Translations under genes and position numbers: made by a program
Notes under the pieces: model-generated
Databases searched by the model: none
What the model saw: the letters and a program-made list of their open reading frames with translations, nothing else
Told to the model about the DNA's origin: nothing
Source: Duncaniella muricolitica
Lineage (GTDB): Bacteria > Bacteroidota > Bacteroidia > Bacteroidales > Muribaculaceae
Direction of reading: 5' to 3'
Assembly (NCBI GenBank): GCA_025808375.1
Contig: CP061009.1
Coordinates: 2,108,001 to 2,172,000, forward strand
Length of the DNA: 64,000 nt
Shown: piece by piece, positions 1 through 8,678 of the stretch
Layout of the letters: every line of letters begins with the position of its first letter
Position numbering within the stretch: the stretch's first letter is position 1

Positions 1-669
1 TTGCCGTCAAATACCGGCACTCCCGACATGGGGTTTACGCCGTCGGCCGCGATAGTCGCACCCATTTGGGCGAGCTGTTGGGTTGTAACGAGCATGGAGT
101 GGAGTTTTGTTGCGATGTCAATAGCTACAGGAGCATCGTCATAAAGCTCATAGTCATTGGTCGCAAGCATGTTTTTCAACGCCAAGTTCGCAGTTCTTCT
201 TAACGGCGGTTTTATATAGATTGTCGTCAAGCACAGGCGACGAACCCATTAACGAAATCATAAGTTCCGGCAGTATCTCCATCTTGCCGTCAGCGTCGCC
301 TACGGGCTGCACGAGGCTGGCGAGTCGGATGTTTTTGGCATGTATGCCTTTGGGCTTAGACGAGTGGCACGAACAGTGAGAGCACCCGCATTTGCCCATC
401 TTCTGCGTCAGTTCCATAGGAGACATCTAGGTATAGAGCTGGGTGTAGAGCGGGATTCTGAGCAGCGAACCCATGGCAAAGGGAGACTGCGAGTCACCTA
501 CATCAAAGCATGTGCCGTCGGTAAGACATACCGATATGGCCATCTTGCCTGTGTTCATTCTGGCTACGCGAGGGTCGGGGGCCGCACCGTCGGCAGTCTT
601 GGTTCTATACTTTTCAAAAGCGGCAGTCACGGCCGATTTTACATCTGACAATTTGACGAATCTTTCCAT
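1..669 (-). pseudogene. Broken glutaminase-like gene, 3' end beyond the window
   Basis: Read from ATG 669 on the minus strand, the product begins like a type glsA glutaminase (DVKSAVTAAFEKYRT, then GDSQSPFAMGS). An in-frame TAG lies at 429-427. After it the same frame continues with SLVQPVGDADGK and GSSPVLDDNLYK. Near 190-205 the homology jumps by one base into another frame that reads YDDAPVAIDIATKLH and MGATIAADGVNPMSG, matching the glutaminase MGAT(I/L)A-GGVNP region, and runs off the window. Two independent lesions argue for a pseudogene rather than one sequencing error. The protein was already unusual: the Ser-x-x-Lys catalytic motif reads SLLR, and a cysteine-rich stretch (CGCSHCSCHSS) replaces part of the normal core. 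Identity as a glutaminase relative is fairly sure; an active enzyme is unlikely. Confidence 0.75.
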
Positions 670-833
670 GATAATAATCCTTTAGTCAATCATGTGGTTA
701 TAACCGCTGATGTCGATGCAATGTTGGGTGGTTTAATTCTTATTTCGCCAAATTTCAACTTTTTAACCCTCTCGGGCGTTTTAGTGAAAAGAGATTAATC
801 ACTAACCAATAATCAATCGGATAATATATAGTT

Positions 834-1283
834 ATGAAAAAAAAGATGTTGAATCTGTGGTCGCTTATAGTTCTGGGTATGATTATAGTGTTTGGAGCGT
901 GCAGCAATGACGCGTCGGAAGAATTGCCGTCGGCTGTATCGCAGTTTATCACTCAGTATTTTCCCGGGATGAGTGTCAAGAGTTATAATGTGTTGTCTGA
1001 CAACGGGTGTGTTGTGCAACTGGCGTCAGGTCCGACACTGCGGTTTGACAGCGAAAACCAATGGATGGACATCGATGGCAACGGAGCCAGACTACCTCAG
1101 GTGCTGATGTATGACCAGTTGCCGACCGAACTGTATGAATATCTCCAGGCCACGGAGCAGCAGGCTGATGTATATGTGATGAAGCGTGATAAGTATTACT
1201 ACAAACTCACGATGCTTGACACCGTACTCACTTATGACATAGCCACCGGCAAGGTGACATATCCCGGTGTGTCAGCCTCTTAG
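834..1283 (+). CDS. PepSY-like (BLIP-fold) lipoprotein
   Basis: 149 residues. An N-terminal lipoprotein signal ends at VFGAC, with the lipidated Cys at about residue 23, so the product is probably anchored in the periplasm or outer membrane. The rest carries the pattern of the PepSY-like family common in Bacteroidetes: a short helix (AVSQFITQYFPG), then beta strands with ...VVQLASGPTLRFDSENQWMDID and a closing YKLTMLDTVLTYD strand. Such proteins resemble beta-lactamase-inhibitor folds, but their function is largely unknown. The 3' end overlaps the convergent symporter gene by 12 bases. No partner gene is obvious. Confidence 0.7.
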   Translation: MKKKMLNLWSLIVLGMIIVFGACSNDASEELPSAVSQFITQYFPGMSVKSYNVLSDNGCVVQLASGPTLRFDSENQWMDIDGNGARLPQVLMYDQLPTELYEYLQATEQQADVYVMKRDKYYYKLTMLDTVLTYDIATGKVTYPGVSAS

Positions 1284-2633
1284 CAACTGCCACATGAGTA
1301 TGATGGCTATAAGTACCGGAGCTATCCACCTCACGATGAAATATATGATGCTCAACGCACGTGAGCGTAAGGCTCCGTTGTTGGTAATCTCACGGCGGAA
1401 AAATGACTTTGGTGCCACCCATCCCATGTAGATGCACAGGAGTATGCCGCCAACAGGTAGCATGATGTTGGTGGTCACAGTGTCGAGAAAGTCAAAGATC
1501 GTGAGGCCGCATATGGTGTATTCGCTCCACGGACCTACCGAAAGCGAGCATATAGGGCTGAGTATGAGCAAAGGGAGAGTGACGGTGAGTACGGCCTTGA
1601 CTCGCGACATGCCTGCGCGTTTCTCCATAAACGCCACCGAGACTTCGGCGAGCGAGATGGTCGACGTGAATGCTGCTACTGTGAGCAGCAGGAAAAACAG
1701 TGATGACCATACACGGGTGCCGCCCATCTGGGCGAATATTTCCGGCAGGGTGATGAACACCAGGGCCGAGCCGGCAAGATTGCTGTCCTGCAAGCCGAAT
1801 GTCATTACGGCCGGAAAGATGATGAAGCCCATGAATATGGCTACCATGAGGTCGAGCAGTGAGACTGTGACGGCCGTACGGGTGAGTTTTGCGTCAGACG
1901 GAAAGTAGCTGGCATAGGTCACAAGTATACCCATGGCGAGACTTAGTGAGAAAAACGACTGGCCCAGAGCGTTGACAAACGTAGCCGGTGTGACATGGCT
2001 GAAGTCGGGACGCAGGAAGAAGTCAAGTCCCTCGGCCGCCTTGTCAAGCGAGAGTGACACCCCGCAGAATATCACGAGCAGCAGGAAGAGCACTGGCATC
2101 ATGACGTTTGACATCTTCTCGATGCCTTTCTGCACACCGCGTATGAGCACATACATATTAGCCAGAATCATTATCACTGTCATGACTATAGGACGATAGG
2201 TACCAGTGATGAAGCTCCCCATTTTATCGCGGAAAGCCGCCTCGCCCGTGAGTGAGGACGAGTAGAGACCACCCGTGACAGACTGGACGAGATACTCGAA
2301 AGTCCAGCCCGACACCACCATGTAGAATGACAATATCAGATAGGAGGCAAGTATGGCCATTACGCCGGCCGCACCCCATGCCTTGTGTCCGGGAGTGACG
2401 CGTGAGTAGACACCCGATGCGTCCGATTCACCTCCGCGTCCGAGAGCAAACTCGGCGGTCATGACCGGAATACCAAGCAGAAATATACACAGGATATAGA
2501 TGAAAAGAAACACTGCGCCGCCGTTGGCCTGGACCTCGGCGGGAAATCGCCACACGTTGCCGAGTCCGACCGCCGAACCCACTGTGGCGGCTATCATTCC
2601 TATCTTTGATGCAAATTTTGTGTTGTTAGCCAT
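1272..2633 (-). CDS. Sodium-dependent transporter, neurotransmitter:sodium symporter family
   Basis: 453 residues and about 11-12 hydrophobic segments. It begins with the family signature: FASKIGMIAATVGSAVGLGNVWRFP, whose glycine-rich unwound TM1 helix forms the sodium and substrate sites, followed by GIPVMTAEFALGR in TM2. Bacterial members (MhsT, LeuT, YhdH type) import amino acids with Na+ across the inner membrane; the substrate cannot be read here. The length fits the short bacterial members. The gene stands alone, convergent with the PepSY-like lipoprotein. The Crp/Fnr gene lies 78 bases upstream on the same strand, and the two could be co-transcribed. Confidence 0.88.
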   Translation of the reverse strand: MANNTKFASKIGMIAATVGSAVGLGNVWRFPAEVQANGGAVFLFIYILCIFLLGIPVMTAEFALGRGGESDASGVYSRVTPGHKAWGAAGVMAILASYLILSFYMVVSGWTFEYLVQSVTGGLYSSSLTGEAAFRDKMGSFITGTYRPIVMTVIMILANMYVLIRGVQKGIEKMSNVMMPVLFLLLVIFCGVSLSLDKAAEGLDFFLRPDFSHVTPATFVNALGQSFFSLSLAMGILVTYASYFPSDAKLTRTAVTVSLLDLMVAIFMGFIIFPAVMTFGLQDSNLAGSALVFITLPEIFAQMGGTRVWSSLFFLLLTVAAFTSTISLAEVSVAFMEKRAGMSRVKAVLTVTLPLLILSPICSLSVGPWSEYTICGLTIFDFLDTVTTNIMLPVGGILLCIYMGWVAPKSFFRREITNNGALRSRALSIIYFIVRWIAPVLIAIILMWQLLRG

Positions 2634-2711
2634 TGAAACGTCAGGTTGAGAGTAGGAGAGAGGTGAGATGTGTCACGAGGAGAGAGTCGCATGGGGAGTC
2701 CGGTTGGAGCG

Positions 2712-3413
2712 TCAACCGTATTTTGAAATCTTGCGCAACTGCGGCTCGTTAAGAATCTTTATTTTACGGCCGTCCACCACGATGAGATGGTCTTTGACAA
2801 ACTGTGTGAGTGTGCGTATGGCGTTTGAGGTAGTCATGTTTGACAGGTTGGCCAGGTCCTCGCGACCAAGATATATCTTGAGGGTCATGTTGTCATCCTC
2901 TTCCACTCCATAGTTGTCAAGAAGTACTATCAGGGCTTCAGCCAGACGTCCGCGTATGTGTTTCTGCGTAAGATTAACTATCTTTGTGTCGGAGGAGCCG
3001 AGATTGCGCGAAAGCTCGTGGATGAAGAGCATGGCCAGCTTGTTGTTGTTCATGATCAGACTCTCGACAATCGACATCGGAATGGTGGCGAGGGTGGATG
3101 GCTCGAGTGTTGCCGCACTCGACACATAGTGCTCGCCGGCAAAATATGCACGATAGCCGAAATATTCCACTGGCTTGATGAGACGTATTATCTGACATCT
3201 GCCTCCTATGCCGTCCTTGTACTTTTTGACCTTGCCTTCTATGAGACACCAGAGAAACTCCGGCTCGTCTTTCTCGGCATACACCACCTGGTTTTTCTTA
3301 TAGTGGTGTATTGTGAAGTTGTCGGCGATGAGACGCTTTTCATCTCCGCTCAACAATTGCCATATCTCGGCAAAGTCTTCAGTCAAAAGTTGCTCTATTG
3401 TGCTCTTAATCAT
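2712..3413 (-). CDS. Crp/Fnr family transcriptional regulator
   Basis: 233 residues from the ATG at 3413; an upstream in-frame TTG is less likely. The N-terminal half is a cyclic-nucleotide-binding-like beta barrel (AEIWQLLSGDEKRLIADNFT ... KNQVVYAEKDEPEFLWCLIEGKVKKY). The C-terminal half is a Crp-type winged helix (LGREDLANLSNMTTSNAIRTLTQFVKDHLIVVDGRKIKIL). No Fnr-type cysteine cluster is visible, so an oxygen-sensing iron-sulfur centre is not supported. Related Bacteroidetes regulators control respiration, stress or surface functions, but the target is unknown here. It is divergent from priA, with the 215 bases between them holding both promoters. A TAATTTTG -7 box for this gene lies at 3454-3447. 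Confidence 0.85.
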   Translation of the reverse strand: MIKSTIEQLLTEDFAEIWQLLSGDEKRLIADNFTIHHYKKNQVVYAEKDEPEFLWCLIEGKVKKYKDGIGGRCQIIRLIKPVEYFGYRAYFAGEHYVSSAATLEPSTLATIPMSIVESLIMNNNKLAMLFIHELSRNLGSSDTKIVNLTQKHIRGRLAEALIVLLDNYGVEEDDNMTLKIYLGREDLANLSNMTTSNAIRTLTQFVKDHLIVVDGRKIKILNEPQLRKISKYG

Positions 3414-3446
3414 GTGGCGTGCTGTGAAACTATGTTTTATAACACG

Positions 3447-3454
3447 CAAAATTA
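3447..3454 (-). promoter_or_regulatory. Probable -7 box of the Crp/Fnr gene
   Basis: On the minus strand this reads TAATTTTG, matching the Bacteroides -7 consensus TAnnTTTG, about 33 bases before the ATG at 3413. Twenty bases upstream the sequence is TTTA instead of TTTG, so the -33 element is weak. Confidence 0.45.
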
Positions 3455-3592
3455 CTTAAACTTTGTGTACTTTTTTAAATACACGCGTTAAAAATCATTA
3501 AACCCGGGGCCTTGCAATGTTTCTGAATGAAAGAGTATGACCGCCGGAAATATCAATATTTTTGTGAAACCGAAGACCGGAAGCTGTGAAAT

Positions 3593-3624
3593 TTTGGCGG
3601 TGTGGAGTAATTGTGGTAAATTTG
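3593..3624 (+). promoter_or_regulatory. Promoter abutting the priA start codon
   Basis: TTTG at 3593-3596, exactly 20 bases, then TAAATTTG at 3617-3624, which is the full Bacteroides consensus. Transcription would begin about 4 bases further on, essentially at the priA ATG (3629). The mRNA would then be leaderless or nearly so. Confidence 0.55.
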
Positions 3625-3628
3625 GGGT

Positions 3629-6103
3629 ATGATTTACGCTGAAGTCTTGCTGCCGGTGCCTATAGCCGGTGCTTTTACTTATAGAGTCCCGGCCGACATG
3701 GAGGGAAGCATTGCTGTCGGACACAGGGTTATAGTGCCGTTTGGCCGACGCAAGTCCTATACGGGCATAGTGACAGCTCTGACTCCTTTTGAACCCAAAG
3801 GCTATGAGGTAAAAGAGATAAGCATGCGCATTGACGACCGTCCCATAGTGCGCCATCCGCAGCTCAAACATTGGGCGTGGATAGCTGACTACTATCTGTG
3901 CACTCCGGGTGAGGTATACAGGGCCGCAGTGCCGGCCGGTCTCAAGATTGAGAGTGAGACTTTTATTTCACCTGTGGCGGGGTTTGAGGAAGACGAGAAC
4001 GACCGTCTCTCCACCCGCGAGCTCACTCTGCTCGAGGGATTACTCGAGACAGGCGAGAAACGTGTGAGGCTTGATGTTTTGTCAAAGAAGACCGGTATAT
4101 CGGCCGTAGGGCCTGTGGTCAACTCGCTTCTGGCCCGTAATGCGGTGATGATTTCCGAAAATCTTGTGGAGCGTTACCATGCCCGTAAGGAGACTTACGT
4201 CCGTCTGACGGCTGTGCGCGGTGACAGTGATGAGCTTCATGCCGCTTTTGACGCCGTCAAGAAAGGAGGCAAACAGGAGACAGCTCTGCTGACTCTTATA
4301 GAACTGTCGGGATTTATGCGTCAGGGCCTTGAGGAGCCGGTCGAGGTGACACGCTCCGCGCTTATGGAGCGTGCCGGCGTGACATCGTCGGTGATAGCGG
4401 CTATGGCAAAGAAAGGTATTGTGGAGGTGTATACGCGCAAGGTGAGTCGGTTTTCCTATACCGAGAGGCCTGTGCGCGAGCTACCAGAACTGTCGGAATA
4501 TCAGCAGACGGCTCTTGGGGAGATTCACCGTTCATGGCTCGAAAAGGATGTGACACTGCTCCACGGGGTCACATCGAGCGGCAAGACCGAGCTCTACATT
4601 CATCTCATAGACTATACCATGAAACAGGGCCGCCAGGCGTTGTATCTTGTGCCTGAGATAGCTCTGACCACTCAGTTGACCACAAGGTTGCAGAGGGTGT
4701 TTGGCGACAAAGTGTTGATATATCACTCCAAATTTTCCGACAACGAGCGTGTGGAGATATGGAACCGTCTGCTTGACGACTCCGCGCCCAAGGTCATTAT
4801 CGGTGCGCGCTCGTCGGTGTTTCTGCCTTTCGCGTCTTTGGGGCTCGTCATTGTCGATGAGGAGCATGAGTCGGCCTACAAGCAGCAGGACCCGGCTCCG
4901 CGCTACAATGCCCGCGACGCAGCGATAGTGTTGGCCCGCATGCATGGGGCCAAGACATTGCTCGGCAGTGCGACGCCCGGAGTGGAGACCTATCGTAAGG
5001 CATGCACAGGACGTTATGGACTGGTGGAACTGACCCGTCGTTACGAAGGAGGTGAATTGCCTGAGATGAAGATTGTCGACATGACCGAAGCGAGAAAGAG
5101 GGGACAGGTCAAAGGCATATTTTCCGATGAACTCCGTGCGGATGTGGGTGAGGCCTTGAGTCGGGGCATGCAGTCGATACTTTTTCTCAACCGTCGCGGT
5201 TATGCCCCTGTGGCACGGTGCAAACAGTGTGGCTATGTGCCTAAGTGTGACCATTGTGATGTGTCTCTTACCTATCATCGGCGCATTGACAAACTGTTGT
5301 GCCACTACTGCGGGACCCCTTATCAAGTGCCGGAAGTGTGTCCGGCGTGCAAGGAGCCCGGCATTGAGGTACTCGGCTATGGGACTGAGCGCATAGAAGA
5401 GGAGGTGGATGCCTGTTTTCCTGATGCAGTGATAGCACGTATGGATCTCGACACTACACGCAACAAGGATGGTTATGAGGGCATCATTGAGGACTTTTCA
5501 GCCGGCAAGTCGCAGATTCTTGTAGGTACGCAGATGGTTACCAAAGGGCTTGATTTCGGCAAGGTGAGCGTGGTGGGAGTAGTTAACGCCGACGCTGTGC
5601 TTAATTTTCCCGACTTTCGAGCTGCCGAGAGAGCTTTCAACATGATTGAGCAGGTGGCGGGGCGGGCCGGACGCCGCAGCGGTGACGGCAAGGTGGCTAT
5701 TCAGACCTATAGTCCGTCACATCCGCTTTTCCCATTCCTGGTCGCACACGACTATAAGGGATTTTATGAATATGAGCTTGCGGAGCGTCAACGCTACAAT
5801 TATCCGCCGTTTGTAAGAGTGATTTATATATATGTCAAGCATAAAGACCCTGTGGCTGTGGGCACTGTGGCTTCGGAGCTTGCCGCCCGTCTGCGCGAAC
5901 TGCTCGGCACAAGAGTGTCTGGGCCTGAGGAGCCAACGGTGGGCCGTGTGCAGACGTGGTATATACGTCGCATTATGCTCAAAATTGAGATTAATGCATC
6001 AATATCGAAGGTGAAGACTCTGCTAAATGAGGTCCGTATCGATATGACCAATCGCGGACGCCTTTCAGGGGCGAGCGTCTATTGCGATGTCGACCCGATG
6101 TAA
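3629..6103 (+). CDS. priA: Primosomal protein N' (replication restart helicase PriA)
   Basis: 824 residues, typical of PriA. It recognises stalled forks and D-loops, unwinds the lagging arm 3' to 5' and starts primosome loading. The N-terminal 3'-DNA-binding domain begins YAEVLLPVPIAGAFTYRVP, which fixes the start. The helicase core has Walker A GVTSSGKTE (about residue 313) and Walker B/DEEH (about 410). Eight cysteines between about 531 and 574 (CKQCGYVPKCDHC ... CHYCG ... CPAC) form the two zinc sites. The C-terminal helicase lobe follows with GTQMVTKGLDF and QVAGRAGR. It is a single gene whose predicted promoter touches the start codon. Confidence 0.97.
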   Translation: MIYAEVLLPVPIAGAFTYRVPADMEGSIAVGHRVIVPFGRRKSYTGIVTALTPFEPKGYEVKEISMRIDDRPIVRHPQLKHWAWIADYYLCTPGEVYRAAVPAGLKIESETFISPVAGFEEDENDRLSTRELTLLEGLLETGEKRVRLDVLSKKTGISAVGPVVNSLLARNAVMISENLVERYHARKETYVRLTAVRGDSDELHAAFDAVKKGGKQETALLTLIELSGFMRQGLEEPVEVTRSALMERAGVTSSVIAAMAKKGIVEVYTRKVSRFSYTERPVRELPELSEYQQTALGEIHRSWLEKDVTLLHGVTSSGKTELYIHLIDYTMKQGRQALYLVPEIALTTQLTTRLQRVFGDKVLIYHSKFSDNERVEIWNRLLDDSAPKVIIGARSSVFLPFASLGLVIVDEEHESAYKQQDPAPRYNARDAAIVLARMHGAKTLLGSATPGVETYRKACTGRYGLVELTRRYEGGELPEMKIVDMTEARKRGQVKGIFSDELRADVGEALSRGMQSILFLNRRGYAPVARCKQCGYVPKCDHCDVSLTYHRRIDKLLCHYCGTPYQVPEVCPACKEPGIEVLGYGTERIEEEVDACFPDAVIARMDLDTTRNKDGYEGIIEDFSAGKSQILVGTQMVTKGLDFGKVSVVGVVNADAVLNFPDFRAAERAFNMIEQVAGRAGRRSGDGKVAIQTYSPSHPLFPFLVAHDYKGFYEYELAERQRYNYPPFVRVIYIYVKHKDPVAVGTVASELAARLRELLGTRVSGPEEPTVGRVQTWYIRRIMLKIEINASISKVKTLLNEVRIDMTNRGRLSGASVYCDVDPM

Positions 6104-6143
6104 GCACCCCGAATCGCAACACCCTTCACGCTTAAAATTGAGG

Positions 6144-7037
6144 TTATCTTTCGGCTGTGTACACACCGCCTATAATCATTGTCGTACCGACTACAGTGAA
6201 TAGTGTGAAGGGTTCGGCGAGAAATGTGACAGCGGTCAGTATAGTCATCATCGGAACGAAATAGATATAGTTGGCCGCCTTGTCGGCTCCGAGAGTATTG
6301 ACCACTCCGTTCCACAGTACGTAGCATATCATGGAGGCGAACACTCCGAGAAACAGTAGGTTGCCGCATACCTCCGGGCGCAAAAGCAGCGAGGTGTCGA
6401 TCGGCTGCGGATTGTATAATAATGTCAGAGAGGCCGATAGAAGTCCGTAGAAAAACACCTTGCGGCTGATGAAAAATGTGGAGTAGCGTCGGGCAATGAC
6501 TTTGAGTATGATACAATACATGGCCCACAGCATGGCTGCTGCTATCGTAAGAATATCGCCGAGCGGATTAGTGCCTAAATTGAATGTGCCGTCAAACACT
6601 ACGAACCCCACACCGCAAAGAGCGATGAGCGAACCGCCAAGCATACGTGGTCGCATAGGCGCGTGAAATAATATTCGCTCAAGAATCATGGTGAAGATTG
6701 GGGCTGTGCATATGAGTAGCGATACATTGGAGGCAAAGGTCATGCCGAGGGCCGTGTTTTCGGCGATGAAGTAGAGTGATCCCCCACAGAGTCCGGCCAG
6801 ACACATTGTTATCTCGTCTTTCAGATTGTCGGCCCAGAGCTTTTTGTGGGAGATGGCTAAGATGCATATATAGGCTATAAGAAACCGGTAAATGAATATT
6901 TCGGTAGGATTGAGCCCCGTGTTTATGAGTATTTTTGTCGATACGAATGTCACTCCCCAGATGCTTACGGTCATAAGGGCGATGAGGTGATACAATAGTC
7001 TGCCGTGGATTGGGAGAGAGACATGTCTTACATTCAT
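6144..7037 (-). CDS. EamA/DMT-family membrane exporter
   Basis: 297 residues from the ATG at 7037; a TTG ten codons upstream is less likely because a -7 promoter box lies at 7065-7072. There are ten hydrophobic segments in two EamA repeats (first around SIWGVTFVSTKILI, second around LTIAAAMLWAMYCIILKV). Family members export amino acids or other small metabolites. The gene is divergent from an Lrp/AsnC regulator 160 bases away. Lrp regulators commonly control a divergent amino-acid exporter, so an amino acid cargo is a reasonable inference, not a demonstrated one. Confidence 0.85.
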   Translation of the reverse strand: MNVRHVSLPIHGRLLYHLIALMTVSIWGVTFVSTKILINTGLNPTEIFIYRFLIAYICILAISHKKLWADNLKDEITMCLAGLCGGSLYFIAENTALGMTFASNVSLLICTAPIFTMILERILFHAPMRPRMLGGSLIALCGVGFVVFDGTFNLGTNPLGDILTIAAAMLWAMYCIILKVIARRYSTFFISRKVFFYGLLSASLTLLYNPQPIDTSLLLRPEVCGNLLFLGVFASMICYVLWNGVVNTLGADKAANYIYFVPMMTILTAVTFLAEPFTLFTVVGTTMIIGGVYTAER

Positions 7038-7064
7038 AGTCTGTGTTCTGATTTTATTTGACTG

Positions 7065-7072
7065 CAAAGGTA
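7065..7072 (-). promoter_or_regulatory. Probable -7 box of the EamA exporter gene
   Basis: Minus-strand TACCTTTG followed by C matches TAnnTTTG. It would give a leader of roughly 25 bases before ATG 7037. No clear TTG sits 20 bases upstream. Confidence 0.4.
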
Positions 7073-7124
7073 TGTTTATTTAGAGATTATTCCTATATGC
7101 TGTGTGTAATTACGCGAATATTCC

Positions 7125-7132
7125 TAAATTTG
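7125..7132 (+). promoter_or_regulatory. Probable -7 box of the Lrp/AsnC regulator gene
   Basis: TAAATTTG, a consensus -7 box, about 65 bases before ATG 7198. The -33 position holds TGTG, a partial match. It shares the divergent intergenic region with the exporter, where the regulator would be expected to bind. Confidence 0.4.
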
Positions 7133-7197
7133 CATCTGATTAAGTTCTAAATTCCCGATAGAATAGAATGTAGATATATAAAACAGGAAAATAGACT

Positions 7198-7671
7198 ATG
7201 ACAAGATTGGATGAAACTGATGTAAAACTGTTGAAGGCTCTTCAGAAAGATGCAAAAGTTAATACAAAGGAACTGTGTGACGAGCTTAATCTCTCAAAGA
7301 CTCCGGTCTATGAGCGTATCAGGAGACTTGAAAATGATGGTGTGATTACCGGCTATACGGCTTTGGTCGACAATAAGAAAGTCGGGTTGTCGCTTGTGGC
7401 GTTTTGCAATGTGTCGCTTGCTGTGCATGACGACGAGCATATCAATTGCTTCAAGGAGGACATAGCCGGGCTGGAGGAAGTAGTAGAGTGTTACTGCACG
7501 GGCGGAGTGTTTGACTTCCTGCTCAAGATAGTGTTGCGGGATATGAATGAGTTCAATCACTTCGTGTTTGACAAGCTGACCAAGGTGCACGGCATAGTGA
7601 AGATGCAGAGCTCGTTTGTGCTTAGCGAGATAAAACACACGACTGCTCTCAACGTCAGAGCGCAGGGTTGA
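7198..7671 (+). CDS. Lrp/AsnC family transcriptional regulator
   Basis: 157 residues. The N-terminal AsnC helix-turn-helix spans residues 1-60 (LDETDVKLLKALQKDAKVN, then LCDELNLSKTPVYERIRRLE). The C-terminal RAM/ligand domain covers about 68-150 (VGLSLVAFCNVSL ... YCTGGVFDFLLKIV). RAM domains bind amino acids and assemble dimers into octamers. The effector cannot be read from sequence. It is divergent from the EamA exporter, which it may regulate. The convergent VanZ-like gene follows 18 bases after its stop. Confidence 0.92.
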   Translation: MTRLDETDVKLLKALQKDAKVNTKELCDELNLSKTPVYERIRRLENDGVITGYTALVDNKKVGLSLVAFCNVSLAVHDDEHINCFKEDIAGLEEVVECYCTGGVFDFLLKIVLRDMNEFNHFVFDKLTKVHGIVKMQSSFVLSEIKHTTALNVRAQG

Positions 7672-7689
7672 CAGGTGTATCGGCGAATG

Positions 7690-8082
7690 TCAGTCGGTGG
7701 TCCATCTCAGCCACCGGCAGACGAGCACAGCCGTGAAAGCTCCGAGAGTGTTGGCAAGGGCATCGTATATGTCATTGCCGGCACGGCCCATCTGCATGGC
7801 ATATTGCAGATATTCAACAAGCGCGCCGAGCATGGCCGAGACAAACGCGGCCGTCAGTGCGCCTCGCAGTGAAATGGGACGCGATATACGGAACCTGTCA
7901 AATACAAAAGTGCCTGTCAGACCTCCGAACATGATGAAATGCACCACCTTGTCGGCACCGTCAAACAGACTGATATCCTCCTCCCCCAAAGGCTGGGGAA
8001 GGAGGGTGAGATAAAGTATGGCCACCAGCACGGCGGCTGTCGGCTGGTAGGCCGGTATAGCGTCAATTATCTTGCGGCCCAC
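7690..8082 (-). CDS. VanZ-like family membrane protein
   Basis: 130 residues with four hydrophobic segments and the VanZ pattern (DKVVHFIMFGGLTGTFVFDR, then LGALVEYLQY and a C-terminal DAL-NTLGAF). Roles are poorly defined; the founding member raises teicoplanin resistance. The start is a GTG at 8082 that overlaps the end of the DUF3332 gene by 16 bases, so the two are probably translationally coupled. Confidence 0.75.
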   Translation of the reverse strand: MGRKIIDAIPAYQPTAAVLVAILYLTLLPQPLGEEDISLFDGADKVVHFIMFGGLTGTFVFDRFRISRPISLRGALTAAFVSAMLGALVEYLQYAMQMGRAGNDIYDALANTLGAFTAVLVCRWLRWTTD

Positions 8083-8612
8083 AGTGAGTTGTCGGCTTGA
8101 GCGCGATAAGCGAGAAGTCCTTCTTCGGTGAGGTCGACAATCATACCTTTGCCGTCGGCGGTGGGCATCTTTACGTGGTTGTCGTCAACAAATGTCATGA
8201 AGTCGTAGCTCTTACCGTCAGGCATGGCCACCGACCAGGTCTGCTCGGCTACATCAAAGTCGAGACGCACCTGCGAACCATCATTCTCCGAAGTGATGGT
8301 ATAGCCCTTGCCGTCACATTCCACCAGATAACGGCCGTCGTGTCCGTCAATCATTTTCTTTCCGCATGCCATGGGGTTGGAACCGCTCCAGAATTCGATG
8401 GAGTTGATGACAACTACATCGGCAAGAACTGACACTTCATATACGGGAAGAACCCAGAGACCGATAAACACGAGTTCGTTGACGATTTTGCTGCCGATAG
8501 AGTTGTTCCATGACAGGAGCTTGTTGGTGAGAGCGAAGCTACCGATGCACGATGTGAAGAGCGGCGCGCTGATGGCTGCTACGAGCGCGACGGGGATGAG
8601 GCGTTTTTTCAT
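8067..8612 (-). CDS. DUF3332 lipoprotein
   Basis: 181 residues. A signal peptide ends in a lipobox (LFTSC, Cys about residue 22). The conserved GSFALTNKLLSWN and VLPVYEVSVLADVVVINSIEFWSGSNP regions are hallmarks of DUF3332, whose function is unknown. It has one internal hydrophobic helix and a C-terminal beta-rich tail. It overlaps the downstream VanZ-like gene. Confidence 0.8.
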   Translation of the reverse strand: MKKRLIPVALVAAISAPLFTSCIGSFALTNKLLSWNNSIGSKIVNELVFIGLWVLPVYEVSVLADVVVINSIEFWSGSNPMACGKKMIDGHDGRYLVECDGKGYTITSENDGSQVRLDFDVAEQTWSVAMPDGKSYDFMTFVDDNHVKMPTADGKGMIVDLTEEGLLAYRAQADNSLWAAR

Positions 8613-8678
8613 ATTAGCAAAATGTTTGTTATGAATTATATTAGGGGAGTTGATACGTGAGTGTGAGAATGGAGGAGA

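Noticed and set aside
4532..5326. 264-codon open frame antisense to priA
   Set aside because: It is a shadow of the helicase core, without start context or domain similarity.
7038..7067. TTG start ten codons upstream of the EamA exporter ATG
   Set aside because: It would overlap the -7 promoter box at 7065-7072; the ATG at 7037 is standard.
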